Below, piece by piece: positions 5,665 through 12,833 of a stretch of 12,833 nucleotides of DNA. Under the pieces are notes generated by a model, which ran no database searches, was not told where the DNA came from, and saw only the letters and a program-made list of their open reading frames with translations. Location of the stretch: the NCBI GenBank assembly GCA_023259235.1, contig JAHFQQ010000040.1, forward strand, positions 1 through 12,833. Reading direction: 5' to 3'. The position numbers and the translations under genes are program-made. Every line of letters starts with the position of its first letter. Position 1 is the stretch's first letter. This stretch comes from Polaromonas sp. (GTDB taxonomy: Bacteria > Pseudomonadota > Gammaproteobacteria > Burkholderiales > Burkholderiaceae_C).

Positions 5665-6219
5665 ATGGACGTGGACTACCAGCTCGCTTTCGATCTGGCA
5701 CCGGTCGGACTGGCGCTGTCGCGCAACCGCACCATTGTGGATTGCAACCAGCACTTGTGCGAGATGTTCGGCGCTGCCAGGGAGCAATTAACCGGGCAAT
5801 CGTTCCTGGTCCTCTACCCCAGCGTGGACGAGTACGAACGCATTGGCGCCCGCATGATCCCGATTCTGAACGAGAAGGGCTGGTACTCCGACGACCGCAT
5901 CATGAAGCGCGTTGACGGGCGCAATAAGGGCGAAACCTTCTGGTGCCACGTGACCGGGCGCGCGCTAAACCGCCTCGTGCCGCATGAGAGCGGCATCTGG
6001 ACTCTTGAGGACCTGAGCGCGCGCCGCCCGGTGACGGCGGAACTGACGGCGCGCGAGCGCGAGGTGGCTTCGCACCTGATGGGCGGAATGACTTCCAAGG
6101 AAATTGGCCGTGCCCTTGCCATCAGCCACCGCACCGTGGAAATCTACCGGGCCCGCCTGATGCGCAAATACCAGGCTTCAACCACGGCCTGTCTGGTGCA
6201 CCGTCTGATGGCTGGCTGA
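5665..6219 (+). CDS. PAS-LuxR transcriptional regulator
   Basis: This is a 184-residue single-chain regulator. Residues 5-115 look like a PAS sensor domain (AFDLAPVGLALSRNRTIVDCNQHLCEMFG ... GQSFLVLYPS ... FWCHVTGRAL). Residues 124-184 are a LuxR/NarL-type helix-turn-helix (ELTAREREVASHLMGGMTSKEIGRALAISHRTVEIYRARLMRKY). There is no phospho-receiver domain, so the signal is probably a small ligand or redox cue sensed by PAS rather than a histidine kinase. The start ATG has AAAGG 8 nt upstream. It diverges from scoAB across 87 bp with an operator-like array, so it probably controls scoAB and itself. The ligand and the sign of control cannot be told from sequence. A repeat element begins one base after its stop. 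Confidence 0.9.
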   Translation: MDVDYQLAFDLAPVGLALSRNRTIVDCNQHLCEMFGAAREQLTGQSFLVLYPSVDEYERIGARMIPILNEKGWYSDDRIMKRVDGRNKGETFWCHVTGRALNRLVPHESGIWTLEDLSARRPVTAELTAREREVASHLMGGMTSKEIGRALAISHRTVEIYRARLMRKYQASTTACLVHRLMAG

Positions 6220-6220
6220 T

Positions 6221-6273
6221 GCTATTGATCTGATAGCTGCGTGCATATGTTGTTATTGGACCATATGCCAAAA
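6221..6273 (+). repeat. Dispersed Comamonadaceae-type repeat with inverted core
   Basis: The stretch begins GCTATTGATCTGATAGCTGC and contains perfect 7-bp inverted arms GCATATG (6243-6249) and CATATGC (6262-6268) with a 12-nt loop, ending CCAAAA. The layout (TGATAGCTGC, inverted core, then CCAAAA) resembles an abundant intergenic repeat I recall from Comamonadaceae genomes. The core differs from the usual AAGCGC type. A related stretch lies inside addA at 9943-10000. The hairpin may also act as a terminator for the LuxR gene. Confidence 0.5.
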
Positions 6274-6310
6274 CAGCTTGCATGAACGACAAAATGATCA
6301 GGCCTTTGCG

Positions 6311-6371
6311 GTCATGGCGAGGGCCGCGCACAGCCGCGTCATCGCGAGGCCGCAGGCCGTGGCGATCCATC
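6311..6371 (+). repeat. REP-like palindromic repeat, tandem half plus hairpin
   Basis: GTCATGGCGAGG (6311-6322) and GTCATCGCGAGG (6338-6349) are direct repeats with one mismatch, 27 bp apart. The second begins a hairpin: ATCGC (6341-6345) pairs with GCGAT (6362-6366), and GGCC (6348-6351) pairs with GGCC (6355-6358) around GCA. The GTCATCGCGAGG...GGCGATCCA pattern resembles REP elements widespread in proteobacterial intergenic DNA. Confidence 0.65.
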
Positions 6372-6434
6372 ATCGTCAAGGCGCAGCCCGCTTCGTCCTT
6401 GCCGCGGCTTGCGCCGCCAACCCGAGCCGCGTCG

Positions 6435-6458
6435 TTCTATGATGACGCCATCATCGAA
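6435..6458. promoter_or_regulatory. 24-bp palindrome abutting the RBS of the AhpD-like gene
   Basis: TTC-T-ATGATG (6435-6444) and CATCAT-C-GAA (6449-6458) are inverted arms around ACGC, with nine of ten positions paired. The next bases are the ribosome binding site GGAGA (6460-6464) of the gene starting at 6471. TATGAT (6438-6443) inside the left arm is a 5/6 match to a -10 box, though no good -35 was found. It could be an operator over the promoter or an mRNA hairpin beside the RBS. Confidence 0.5.
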
Positions 6459-6470
6459 CGGAGATTTCCC

Positions 6471-7067
6471 ATGAACCGCTACCCATTCCCCGATCTCAAT
6501 GCCCTCCCCGACGACATCAAGGCCAAGGTGCTGGAGGTGCAGGAAAAAGCCGGCTTCATCCCCAATGTGTTTCTGGCGCTGGCACGCCGCCCGGCCGAGT
6601 GGCGCGCGTTTTTTGCATACCACGATGCGCTGATGCTCAAGGAGCAGAGCGGCAACCCGGACGGCTCGCTGACCAAGGGCGAGCGCGAGATGATCGTGAC
6701 CGCCACCAGCGCGGCCAACAAGTGCCTGTACTGCGTGGTGGCGCATGGCGCCATCCTGCGCATCCATGAAAAGAAACCATTGGTAGCCGACCAGGTGGCG
6801 GTGAACTACCGCAAGGCTGACATCACGCCGCGCCAGCGCGCCATGCTCGACTTCGCCATGAAGGTGTGCCTGAGTGCCGACCAGATCAATGACGCTGATT
6901 TTGAAGCCCTGTACCCGCACGGCTTCAACGACGAGGACGCCTGGGACATTGCGGCCATCACGGCGTTTTTTGGCCTGTCCAATCGCATCGCCAGCTTCAG
7001 CAACATGCAGCCCAATCCGGAGTTTTACCTGATGGGGCGCTTGCCCAAAGCGGCCAAGCCAGCGTAG
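6471..7067 (+). CDS. AhpD-like peroxidase-related / carboxymuconolactone decarboxylase-family protein
   Basis: This 198-residue protein belongs to the AhpD-like superfamily, close to the 'uncharacterized peroxidase-related enzyme' group. The key motif is CLYCVVAH: Cys85, Cys88 and His92, the redox CxxC plus the histidine that in AhpD serve a proton-relay disulfide cycle. Glu71 and Glu73 precede it in LTKGEREMI. The C-terminal half (ITPRQRAMLDFAMKVCLSADQINDADFEAL...DIAAITAFFGLSNRIASF) fits the second half of the fold. The start was chosen because GGAGA lies 6 nt upstream and MNRYPFPDLNALPDDIKAKV is the family N-terminus. An in-frame extension from 6282 would run through the REP-like element. 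A cytoplasmic antioxidant or thiol role is likely, but the substrate is unknown. Its stop is 4 bp from the convergent addA stop. Confidence 0.88.
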   Translation: MNRYPFPDLNALPDDIKAKVLEVQEKAGFIPNVFLALARRPAEWRAFFAYHDALMLKEQSGNPDGSLTKGEREMIVTATSAANKCLYCVVAHGAILRIHEKKPLVADQVAVNYRKADITPRQRAMLDFAMKVCLSADQINDADFEALYPHGFNDEDAWDIAAITAFFGLSNRIASFSNMQPNPEFYLMGRLPKAAKPA

Positions 7068-7071
7068 CGGC

Positions 7072-10000
7072 TCAGTCAAGCTCCACCAGCGTGCCCTGAC
7101 CCGTCAAAAAAGCTGCCTTCACCGTGGCTCCGGGGTAAATCAACTGCACCGCCGCGCGGTAGGCCTGCAGTTGCGCCCTGAGGCCCGGCTGCTGCTGCGG
7201 TGCCATGGCTGACTTGTAGTCGAGCACCCACCACTGGCCGGCAAAACCGGCATCCTTGCGCTGCACCAGGCGGTCCAGCCGCAGTGGCTGGCCCTGATAG
7301 ACCAGATCCACCTCGTTGCCCTCCCAGGCGATCGCGTCATGCCGCCAGGCCCAGGCACCCTCCCCGGCCTGAATCCGCTGCGCCAGCGCGGCGGCCTGCG
7401 CAGCCTGGGCCGGGCTGAGCCGGAACTCGCGCGCCGCGGCCGCTGCGTGCGGCGCAGAGCCTGCACCGCCCCACTCCAGCAAGCGGTGCATGGCTTTGCC
7501 GATGCGGGCGCTGAGGGAGTCTTTGTCTTCGCGCGTTTCCGTCGAAAGTTTAAGCGCCATCGCTTCAGGCAGCGCAGGGAGCTCTGGCAGCTGAAAAATG
7601 CCGGCGTCCGGGGACGCGTCGGATTGACTCGAAAAGGCATGATCCGCCGGCAGATCGAGCGGCGGCATCAGAGCCTGCAAGCGCTGCCACCAGCTGTCGG
7701 TGGTTGGCTTGTGCGGCTCAATCGACGAGATTGCCAGCGTGCCTTTGGCCCGTGTCATCGCGACATACAGCGCATTGATCTCTTCGCGCTTGCGCGCCGC
7801 CTTCTCAGCGGCCAGCGCGTCTTCGGCGCATGCGGGGGGCCGGGTCTCGCTGACCAGGAACACAAATTTGCGCGGTTCAGCGGCCTCGCCGGGCCAGTCG
7901 ATCAGTACGCTCATGCTGTCAGCGCTGCGCTCCACGGTGTCGGTGTCCAGCAGCAGCACGGTCTCGGCCTCCAGGCCCTTGGCACCGTGGATAGTCAGCA
8001 GACGAACAGCCTGCGGATCAAGGCTGGCCGGCGCCTGCGTGCCGCCGGCCTTGAGCGCGCGCACAAATCCGTAGGGCGTGGCGTAGCGCCCGCCATCCTG
8101 CGCCAGCGACGCAGCCAGCAGTGCACGCAAGTTGGCCAGCACTGCGCTGCGCTGGGTGGCGGGCGCGGCGGCCACAAAGCGCGCCAGCACATCGCCATCC
8201 GTGTAAATGTTTTGCAGGGCATCATGCGGCGGCAGCCCGTCAAGCCAGTCTTTCCATCGGGTAAAAATGGAAGCCAGCCCTTTCAGCTCGGGCGCAAGCA
8301 GCTCTGTTTTTTGTAGCAGCTCATACCACGGAACCGGCTGCTCGCGTTGCAGCAGCGCCAGTTGCACCAGGCTGGCATCACCCAGGCCAAACAACGGCGA
8401 CCGCAAGGCTCTTGCCAGCGACAAATCATGCTGCGGCGAGACCAGCACGTCGAGCAGCGCCACCACGTCGAGCACTTCGCAGCAGTCGATCAGATCGGTT
8501 TTTTCACCAATCTGGGCCGCAATCCGCAGCGTCCGAAGTTCCTGTTGTAGCGGCAGCAGACCGGCCCGTTTGCGCGACAACACCATCACATCCTGCGGCT
8601 TGAGGCCGCCAGCGATTTGCCCAGCAATCCAGGCGGCGGCCTGGCGCGCTTCCAGCGTGCGCAGGGTTTCCTCGGGCAGCTCGCGCGGGGTGTTCAAGCT
8701 GTCGCGCCAGCCGCTGGGCAGCGCAGCGTCGTCAGCGCCCCTATCGCGCGGGATTGGCGGCAAACGGCCGGTTTGGCCCACTTCGCCGGAGTCGGTGGTG
8801 TGTTCGCGAAAGCCGTCGTAGCCATCCACCTCGCGCGCCTGGCTCATGGCGGCATTGACCGCATCAATCACGGCCAGGGCATTGCGGCGGGTGTGGTCGC
8901 AACTGAGCAAGTCACCGCCCAGCCCCTGCACCACAAAGCGCTGCGCGGCCTTGAACACCTGTGGCTCGGCGCGCCGAAAGCGGTAAATGCTTTGCTTCGG
9001 GTCGCCCACCAGAAACACGCTGGGCGCCGAACCAGCGCCCGAATAACCGGTGAGCCACGATGAGAGCGCCTGCCACTGCAGCGGGTTGGTGTCCTGGAAC
9101 TCGTCAATCATCAGGTGCCTGATGCGCGCATCGAGCCGCTCCTGCACCCAGCCCGACAGCACCGCATCACTGAGCATGACGAACGCCGCCCGCTCGACGT
9201 CATTCATGTCGACCCAGCCGCGCTCGCGCTTGAGCTGCGTGAACTGGGCAATCAGCGCGCGCGTCAAGCGGGCCATGCGCTGTTGATGCAGCCAAGCCTC
9301 GTGCTGCTGACAAGCCGCAGCCATGCGCAGCGCCAGTGCTTGCGCTTGCCGCACGCGCTCAATGCCGATGATTTTCTCGCCGAATTTGCGCGGTGTGCCG
9401 TCCTTGGTCAGCAGCGCGGTGAACACTGCGGCCAAGTCCTGCGCAGCAAGGGCCTGCTCCAGCTCCACGCCTTTGGCCGAGAAAGTGGGCGCGCTGGCGC
9501 CGCCCAGGGCCTTGGCGGCACCCAGCAGCGTTTGGTGATTGGCGGAGTGGCCAGCGAGGAAGTCTTCAGGCGTGGCCGATCCGGCAAACTCGGGAAACTG
9601 CACGCCAAACGGTTGCACCGAGGCGTCGACCACGCCTTTTTCATCGGCCAATGTGAACTCGGTCCGCTTTTGCAGCGCGGTTTGCAGCGCCTTGCCGGTC
9701 TGATACCGGCCATGGATGCGCACTACGGATTCAAAATCGGCCTTCAGGGAGGCATCGGCAACCAGCGTCGCATAAAAGCGCCGCCAGACCAGCGCGCGGG
9801 CCGGGGCATCGTCTTCCAGCAGCTCATAGCTGACGGGCAGGCCGAGTCGCTGCAGCACCGCCACCGGTGCTCCGCGCAGCAGGGCGGCAAACCAGCCGTG
9901 GAAAGTGCGAATCTGCACCGAGCGCCCGCTGGCAAGTACCGAGCGATATAAATTTGATAGCTGTCTGCGCACGTCCTGTATGGGTTGCGGGCCTTTTTTG

Positions 10001-10341
10001 CTTGATGTTTCAGAGATGCCGCGGATTTCCAGCTCTTGCTGCAGTGTCGCGTCATCGGCGTGGGCAAACTTTTCAAGCCACTCATCGAGGCGTGCGCGCA
10101 TCTCACCGGCGGCTTTCCTGGTGAAGGTGATGGCCAGGATATCCTGCGGGCGAAGCGGTGAATCCGCGCTGCCGCCCGCGGTGCTGTCGAGCAAGGCGCG
10201 CACGATGCGCGACACCAGCATCCAGGTCTTTCCCGCACCGGCGCAGGCCTCGACCGCCACGCTGCGCCTCGGGTCGCAGGCGATGGCGTAAAAGGCGTTT
10301 GCGCAAACCGGCTCACCATTGCACTCGTAGGCAGCGTTCAT
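7072..10341 (-). CDS. addA: AddA-type helicase-nuclease subunit (UvrD/RecB-like)
   Basis: This 1089-residue protein is the motor and nuclease subunit of the AddAB double-strand-break repair enzyme, which resects ends for RecA loading. SF1A helicase motifs are complete: Walker A ACAGAGKT (32-39), ITFTRKAAGEMRARL (71-85), RTFHGWF (145-151), Walker B DEFQDT (413-418), VFLVGDPKQSIYRFRR (442-457), CDHTRRN (481-487), LTIHGAKGLEAE (782-793) and ALYVAMTRAK (857-866). A C-terminal PD-(D/E)XK nuclease follows: GKAMHRLLEW (948-957), RLDRLV (1021-1026), VLDYKSA (1039-1045) and QLQAYR (1057-1062). The metal-binding Asp1023, Asp1041 and Lys1043 are present. The start ATG has GGAGA 6 nt upstream. It follows addB after 96 bp. 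Residues about 111-134 (TSSKKGPQPIQDVRRQLSNLYRSV) coincide with an AT-richer, repeat-like stretch. RecB is the main alternative, but an AddB-type partner makes AddA far likelier. Confidence 0.93.
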   Translation of the reverse strand: MNAAYECNGEPVCANAFYAIACDPRRSVAVEACAGAGKTWMLVSRIVRALLDSTAGGSADSPLRPQDILAITFTRKAAGEMRARLDEWLEKFAHADDATLQQELEIRGISETSSKKGPQPIQDVRRQLSNLYRSVLASGRSVQIRTFHGWFAALLRGAPVAVLQRLGLPVSYELLEDDAPARALVWRRFYATLVADASLKADFESVVRIHGRYQTGKALQTALQKRTEFTLADEKGVVDASVQPFGVQFPEFAGSATPEDFLAGHSANHQTLLGAAKALGGASAPTFSAKGVELEQALAAQDLAAVFTALLTKDGTPRKFGEKIIGIERVRQAQALALRMAAACQQHEAWLHQQRMARLTRALIAQFTQLKRERGWVDMNDVERAAFVMLSDAVLSGWVQERLDARIRHLMIDEFQDTNPLQWQALSSWLTGYSGAGSAPSVFLVGDPKQSIYRFRRAEPQVFKAAQRFVVQGLGGDLLSCDHTRRNALAVIDAVNAAMSQAREVDGYDGFREHTTDSGEVGQTGRLPPIPRDRGADDAALPSGWRDSLNTPRELPEETLRTLEARQAAAWIAGQIAGGLKPQDVMVLSRKRAGLLPLQQELRTLRIAAQIGEKTDLIDCCEVLDVVALLDVLVSPQHDLSLARALRSPLFGLGDASLVQLALLQREQPVPWYELLQKTELLAPELKGLASIFTRWKDWLDGLPPHDALQNIYTDGDVLARFVAAAPATQRSAVLANLRALLAASLAQDGGRYATPYGFVRALKAGGTQAPASLDPQAVRLLTIHGAKGLEAETVLLLDTDTVERSADSMSVLIDWPGEAAEPRKFVFLVSETRPPACAEDALAAEKAARKREEINALYVAMTRAKGTLAISSIEPHKPTTDSWWQRLQALMPPLDLPADHAFSSQSDASPDAGIFQLPELPALPEAMALKLSTETREDKDSLSARIGKAMHRLLEWGGAGSAPHAAAAAREFRLSPAQAAQAAALAQRIQAGEGAWAWRHDAIAWEGNEVDLVYQGQPLRLDRLVQRKDAGFAGQWWVLDYKSAMAPQQQPGLRAQLQAYRAAVQLIYPGATVKAAFLTGQGTLVELD
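9943..10000 (+). repeat. Repeat-like element inside the addA reading frame
   Basis: On the plus strand GATATAAATTTGATAGCTG (9945-9963) followed by TCTGCGC and, at the far end, GGGCC plus six T (about 9989-9999) parallels the element at 6221-6273. The nine bases TGATAGCTG are identical, and about 17 of 22 positions match around them. The stretch is AT-richer than the flanking gene. It is read in frame as part of AddA residues about 114-133 and adds no stop. Either a repeat inserted into the gene and was kept, or the match is chance. Confidence 0.42.
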
Positions 10342-10437
10342 GTCAGGTCTCCGTCACCCGGGGGCAACCTTCGATACGGCCTGCTGGCATGCTCAGGGGA
10401 AACCGGGCAAGGCGCGAAGTGAACAAACGTGGCGGCA

Positions 10438-12833
10438 TCATGCTTTCCAGAAATCCTTGCGGCACAGGCCGCGCGCCGCGCAATACTCGCACGCCTTGCC
10501 TTCACCCAAAGCCGGCAGCACGGCACCTTCGCCGATGCGCGCCATGTCACTGAGAATGCCGTCGATCAGTTCATCGCGCAGTGCGACGATGGCCGGCTGT
10601 GCGTAAGTTTTGGTCGGCTCTTTTTCACCCAGATTGACATAGGCCGCGGCCAGCGTGTCGTCCTCCACCAGCGCGGCGTAAAACGCCAGTTGGGTGTCTT
10701 CCTGTGCGCTATTGATGCGCTCGGCCGTGACCGGGCGCGGCTCGGTCTTGTAGTCGATCACCAGCGTATGGCCGTCAGCATCCCGGTCAATGCGGTCAAT
10801 CTTGCCCATCAGCGTCAACTCACCCAAAGGCATTTCTCGCCAGGTTTCTGCAGCCTGAAAAGCAGCGCCCGTGGCTTCGTGCCCGCCCAGCCACGCCAGG
10901 TAGCCCTCACGCACACCGGGCCAGGCCGCGGCAAACGGCAGGAATTCGCTGGCGCTCAGGCCGAGCACCTGCGTAGCTTGCTCAGCCGCTGCATTAATCA
11001 GGGCTACCCGCGAAGAAACATCGGGCGCCGGGGCGTCTTTTAATGCTTCATGGAAATAACGCAGCGTGCTGTGCAGCCAGTTGCCGAAATCGCGCTTGCC
11101 GAGTTCGCTTTCCAGCTCTTCGGGCGCTTGCAGCCTGAGCTGGCGCAGCGCGAAAAAGCGGTAGGGGCAGCGCCGCAGATCCTCATAAGCGCTGGCCGAC
11201 AGCCTGGCCAGCGGCAATGCCGCGCCGGTAGGCAGCGGCCGCTGTGTGGGCCGGGCCACCACGGCGCGCAGGCTGCGCACATCCGGTGCCAGCGGCAGAT
11301 CGCTGGCCAGCCGCAACTCCTGGACAAAACTGCTGGGCATCAGGCGCTCGCCGGCTTCGCTGGTCCGCCACAGCAGGTCCACATGGGGCGACCGCAGCGC
11401 ATGGCGCCAGGCTTGCCGCGCCGCACTGGCCAGCGCCTCGCGCGCAGGCAGGCCGAGCAAGGCGCGCTGGCCCGGCGTCCAGGGGCCCGCGGGTTCGGGG
11501 GAAGACGGCAGGTGAATTTCATCGCAGCCAGGGAAAACCACCGCCTGCACTGGCCGGCCCAGCAATTGCGGCAGCGGCAGGATCACCACCTGTTCGGCTG
11601 GCGGATGCGCGGGGGAAAACGTACCGGCTTCGAGCGTCCGATCGACCCAGCGCGTGAAGTCATTGAAAGCCATGATCGGCAGCGTCCCGAACTCGATCTC
11701 TGCGCCTTCGTGCAGTCGCAGGATATCCAGCACCGTCTGACCGGCTTCGTCCAGCACCAGTGTTTCCCACTGCGCTGCCGCCTGCAGCGCGGCACGCAGA
11801 TCGCGCAGCCATAGCGCCAGCGAGCGGGCGCGGATGAACGCGTCGCGCAGGGCGCTGACCGGCACCGCCAGTGGCTGGATCGCCGCGAACGCCGGGAGCG
11901 GGGCATCGGGCAGATCGCGCCAGAGCCGCACACCGGCCTGGCGCAGCACGGTTTCCGCGGCCGTCACCGCGCCGGCGTCGAACGCAGGAGCGTTTTTCAA
12001 CCAGTCCAGCACGCTATCGGTCGACGCGTCCCACGCCATCGCGCGTAGCAGACTCATCAGGCTGGCTGCGGCACGCGTGGTGGAAAGCTTCCAGCCGGTT
12101 TCATCGCGCATGGCAATGCCTTGCCGTTGCAGCATGGCGCTCACGCGGCGCGTCAGAAACCGGTCTTGCGCAATCAGCGCGACGGGGCTGCGCCCTTGCG
12201 CCAGGTGCGCCAGCAGGCAGGCGGCGGCGCGCCCGGCCTCGGCCTCGGCATCAGGCGCGGCATGCAGCGTGGGACGCACCGCTGGCGGCACATCTTCTGA
12301 CCGCGACGAATCAAGGGGAATCGACATGGACCGTGCGCCAAAATGCGCCTTGAGTGCCTCTGCCAGCGGCTCGGCCTGAAAACCTTCAAGCACGACAAAC
12401 AGCTTTGGCTCGGCCTGGAAAAGCCGGTCGGACGGATAAGTGGAGGCCGCCGCCCAAGCCAGCGCAATGCGCCCCACCGCGGCTTCAAGCGCCAGCAGCG
12501 GCGAATCCAGGCCCGCGCCAAGCGTCGATGCGAGGCGCTCGCCCCAGGCTGCACGCCCGCCCGGCAACACCGCTGCCGCCAGCCGGCCCAGGCTCCACGC
12601 GGCTTCAACCAGGCGGGCGGCCAGCGCATCCTGCTGGCTCGCAAGACCCGTCCGCTGCAACAGCGACGCGGCAGTCAGCAGGTCCACGGCCACATCCATG
12701 CGCAGATCGTCGCCCGAAGGCGCAAACAGTCCCAGTGAGCCACCAAGTCTGCTGGCCCACGGGCGTGTTGACGCTTGCCATGGCGTGGCACTTTCCCGCA
12801 GCCTGGCCCACGCTGCGCTTTGCCGCCGGCGTG
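10438..12833 (-). CDS. addB: AddB-type helicase-nuclease subunit (5' end outside window)
   Basis: The frame is open from the right edge to TGA 10440-10438, giving 797 visible residues. An ATG at 12699 is internal, because coding sequence continues upstream (WARLRESATPWQ...DDLR). This is the second subunit of the AddAB repair enzyme. The numbers below count from that internal Met. Helicase-like parts include VVILPLPQLLGRPVQAVVFPGCDE (371-394). The C-terminal nuclease has KIDRID (633-638), VIDYKTEPR (647-655) and QLAFYAAL (670-677), so Asp635, Asp649 and Lys651 are in place. Four cysteines, C511 (RRCPYRFF) and C737, C740 and C746 (CEYCAARGLC), match the 4Fe-4S clasp around the AddB nuclease. 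Whether the N-terminal ATP site is intact lies outside the window. It reads ahead of addA with a 96-bp gap that holds only the addA ribosome binding site that I can see. Confidence 0.92.
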   Translation of the reverse strand, partial: RRRQSAAWARLRESATPWQASTRPWASRLGGSLGLFAPSGDDLRMDVAVDLLTAASLLQRTGLASQQDALAARLVEAAWSLGRLAAAVLPGGRAAWGERLASTLGAGLDSPLLALEAAVGRIALAWAAASTYPSDRLFQAEPKLFVVLEGFQAEPLAEALKAHFGARSMSIPLDSSRSEDVPPAVRPTLHAAPDAEAEAGRAAACLLAHLAQGRSPVALIAQDRFLTRRVSAMLQRQGIAMRDETGWKLSTTRAAASLMSLLRAMAWDASTDSVLDWLKNAPAFDAGAVTAAETVLRQAGVRLWRDLPDAPLPAFAAIQPLAVPVSALRDAFIRARSLALWLRDLRAALQAAAQWETLVLDEAGQTVLDILRLHEGAEIEFGTLPIMAFNDFTRWVDRTLEAGTFSPAHPPAEQVVILPLPQLLGRPVQAVVFPGCDEIHLPSSPEPAGPWTPGQRALLGLPAREALASAARQAWRHALRSPHVDLLWRTSEAGERLMPSSFVQELRLASDLPLAPDVRSLRAVVARPTQRPLPTGAALPLARLSASAYEDLRRCPYRFFALRQLRLQAPEELESELGKRDFGNWLHSTLRYFHEALKDAPAPDVSSRVALINAAAEQATQVLGLSASEFLPFAAAWPGVREGYLAWLGGHEATGAAFQAAETWREMPLGELTLMGKIDRIDRDADGHTLVIDYKTEPRPVTAERINSAQEDTQLAFYAALVEDDTLAAAYVNLGEKEPTKTYAQPAIVALRDELIDGILSDMARIGEGAVLPALGEGKACEYCAARGLCRKDFWKA

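Noticed and set aside
6122..6379. 85-residue frame on the minus strand
   Set aside because: It runs through the REP-like element, the dispersed repeat and the end of the LuxR gene, with no ribosome binding site or family resemblance. It is a typical spurious frame made by repeats.
6282..6470. N-terminal extension of the AhpD-like protein from an upstream in-frame ATG
   Set aside because: The extension translates the REP-like element and a low-complexity Arg/Ala/Pro stretch. The ATG at 6471 has a well-spaced GGAGA and gives the normal family N-terminus.
8291..8325. GCGCAAGCAGCT ... TTTTTTGTAGCAGCT in addA as a further copy of the dispersed repeat
   Set aside because: Similarity is limited to AGCAGCT words that also encode Leu-Leu-Gln and Glu-Leu-Leu in an ordinary part of AddA. 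The ends and the TGATAGCTG core are missing.
7339..9951. Long plus-strand frames opposite addA (325 and 278 residues)
   Set aside because: Gln/Arg/His/Gly-rich translations typical of antisense frames in GC-rich genes. They lie opposite conserved AddA motifs and have no recognisable domain.
10342..10437. Possible small gene or regulatory element between addB and addA
   Set aside because: Only the addA ribosome binding site (GGAGA) is supported. The overlapping 70-residue frame has no features and no ribosome binding site that I can see.

Overview
The window is GC-rich chromosomal DNA that looks like a betaproteobacterium of the order Burkholderiales, most likely a Comamonadaceae member (Polaromonas/Rhodoferax/Acidovorax-like). 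The grounds are codon use, the family resemblance of every protein, and short dispersed elements that resemble repeats I recall from those genomes. No replicon feature, tRNA, rRNA, IS element, prophage gene or CRISPR array is visible. Taxonomy is inferred by eye, not by search.

Left block (1-3733, minus strand, read right to left): a type IV pilus assembly operon of the MSHA kind. An ExeA/MshM-type AAA ATPase with a transmembrane segment and a SPOR-like C-terminus comes first. It is followed by the outer-membrane lipoprotein secretin MshL and then by the start of an MshN-like protein that leaves the window. All three genes overlap by 4 nt, so they are probably translationally coupled. A run of nine G residues inside the ATPase gene is a possible slippage site.

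Gap 3734-4169: no convincing intact gene. It holds a weak promoter candidate for the pilus operon, several inverted repeats, a start-less reading frame that resembles a decayed CcmE N-terminus, and a hairpin after the CoA-transferase operon.

Middle block (4170-7067): scoA-scoB, the two subunits of a 3-oxoacid (succinyl-CoA:acetoacetate) CoA-transferase on the minus strand, diverge from a small PAS-LuxR regulator on the plus strand. The 87-bp shared region carries three related half-sites, which makes local control of ketone-body/acetoacetate use by the regulator plausible. Next comes a spacer with two different repeat elements and a 24-bp palindrome abutting the ribosome binding site of an AhpD-like/carboxymuconolactone decarboxylase-family gene.

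Right block (7072-12833, minus strand): addB (5' end outside the window) and addA, the helicase-nuclease that processes double-strand breaks for RecA. Both nuclease active sites, the AddB iron-sulfur cysteines and the AddA helicase motifs are intact. The addA gene carries what looks like a genomic repeat inside its reading frame.

Nothing here is clearly a new defence or mobile system. The most useful leads are the G9 tract in the pilus ATPase gene, the half-site array between scoA and the regulator, the repeat inside addA, and the structured or decayed gap at 3734-4169.
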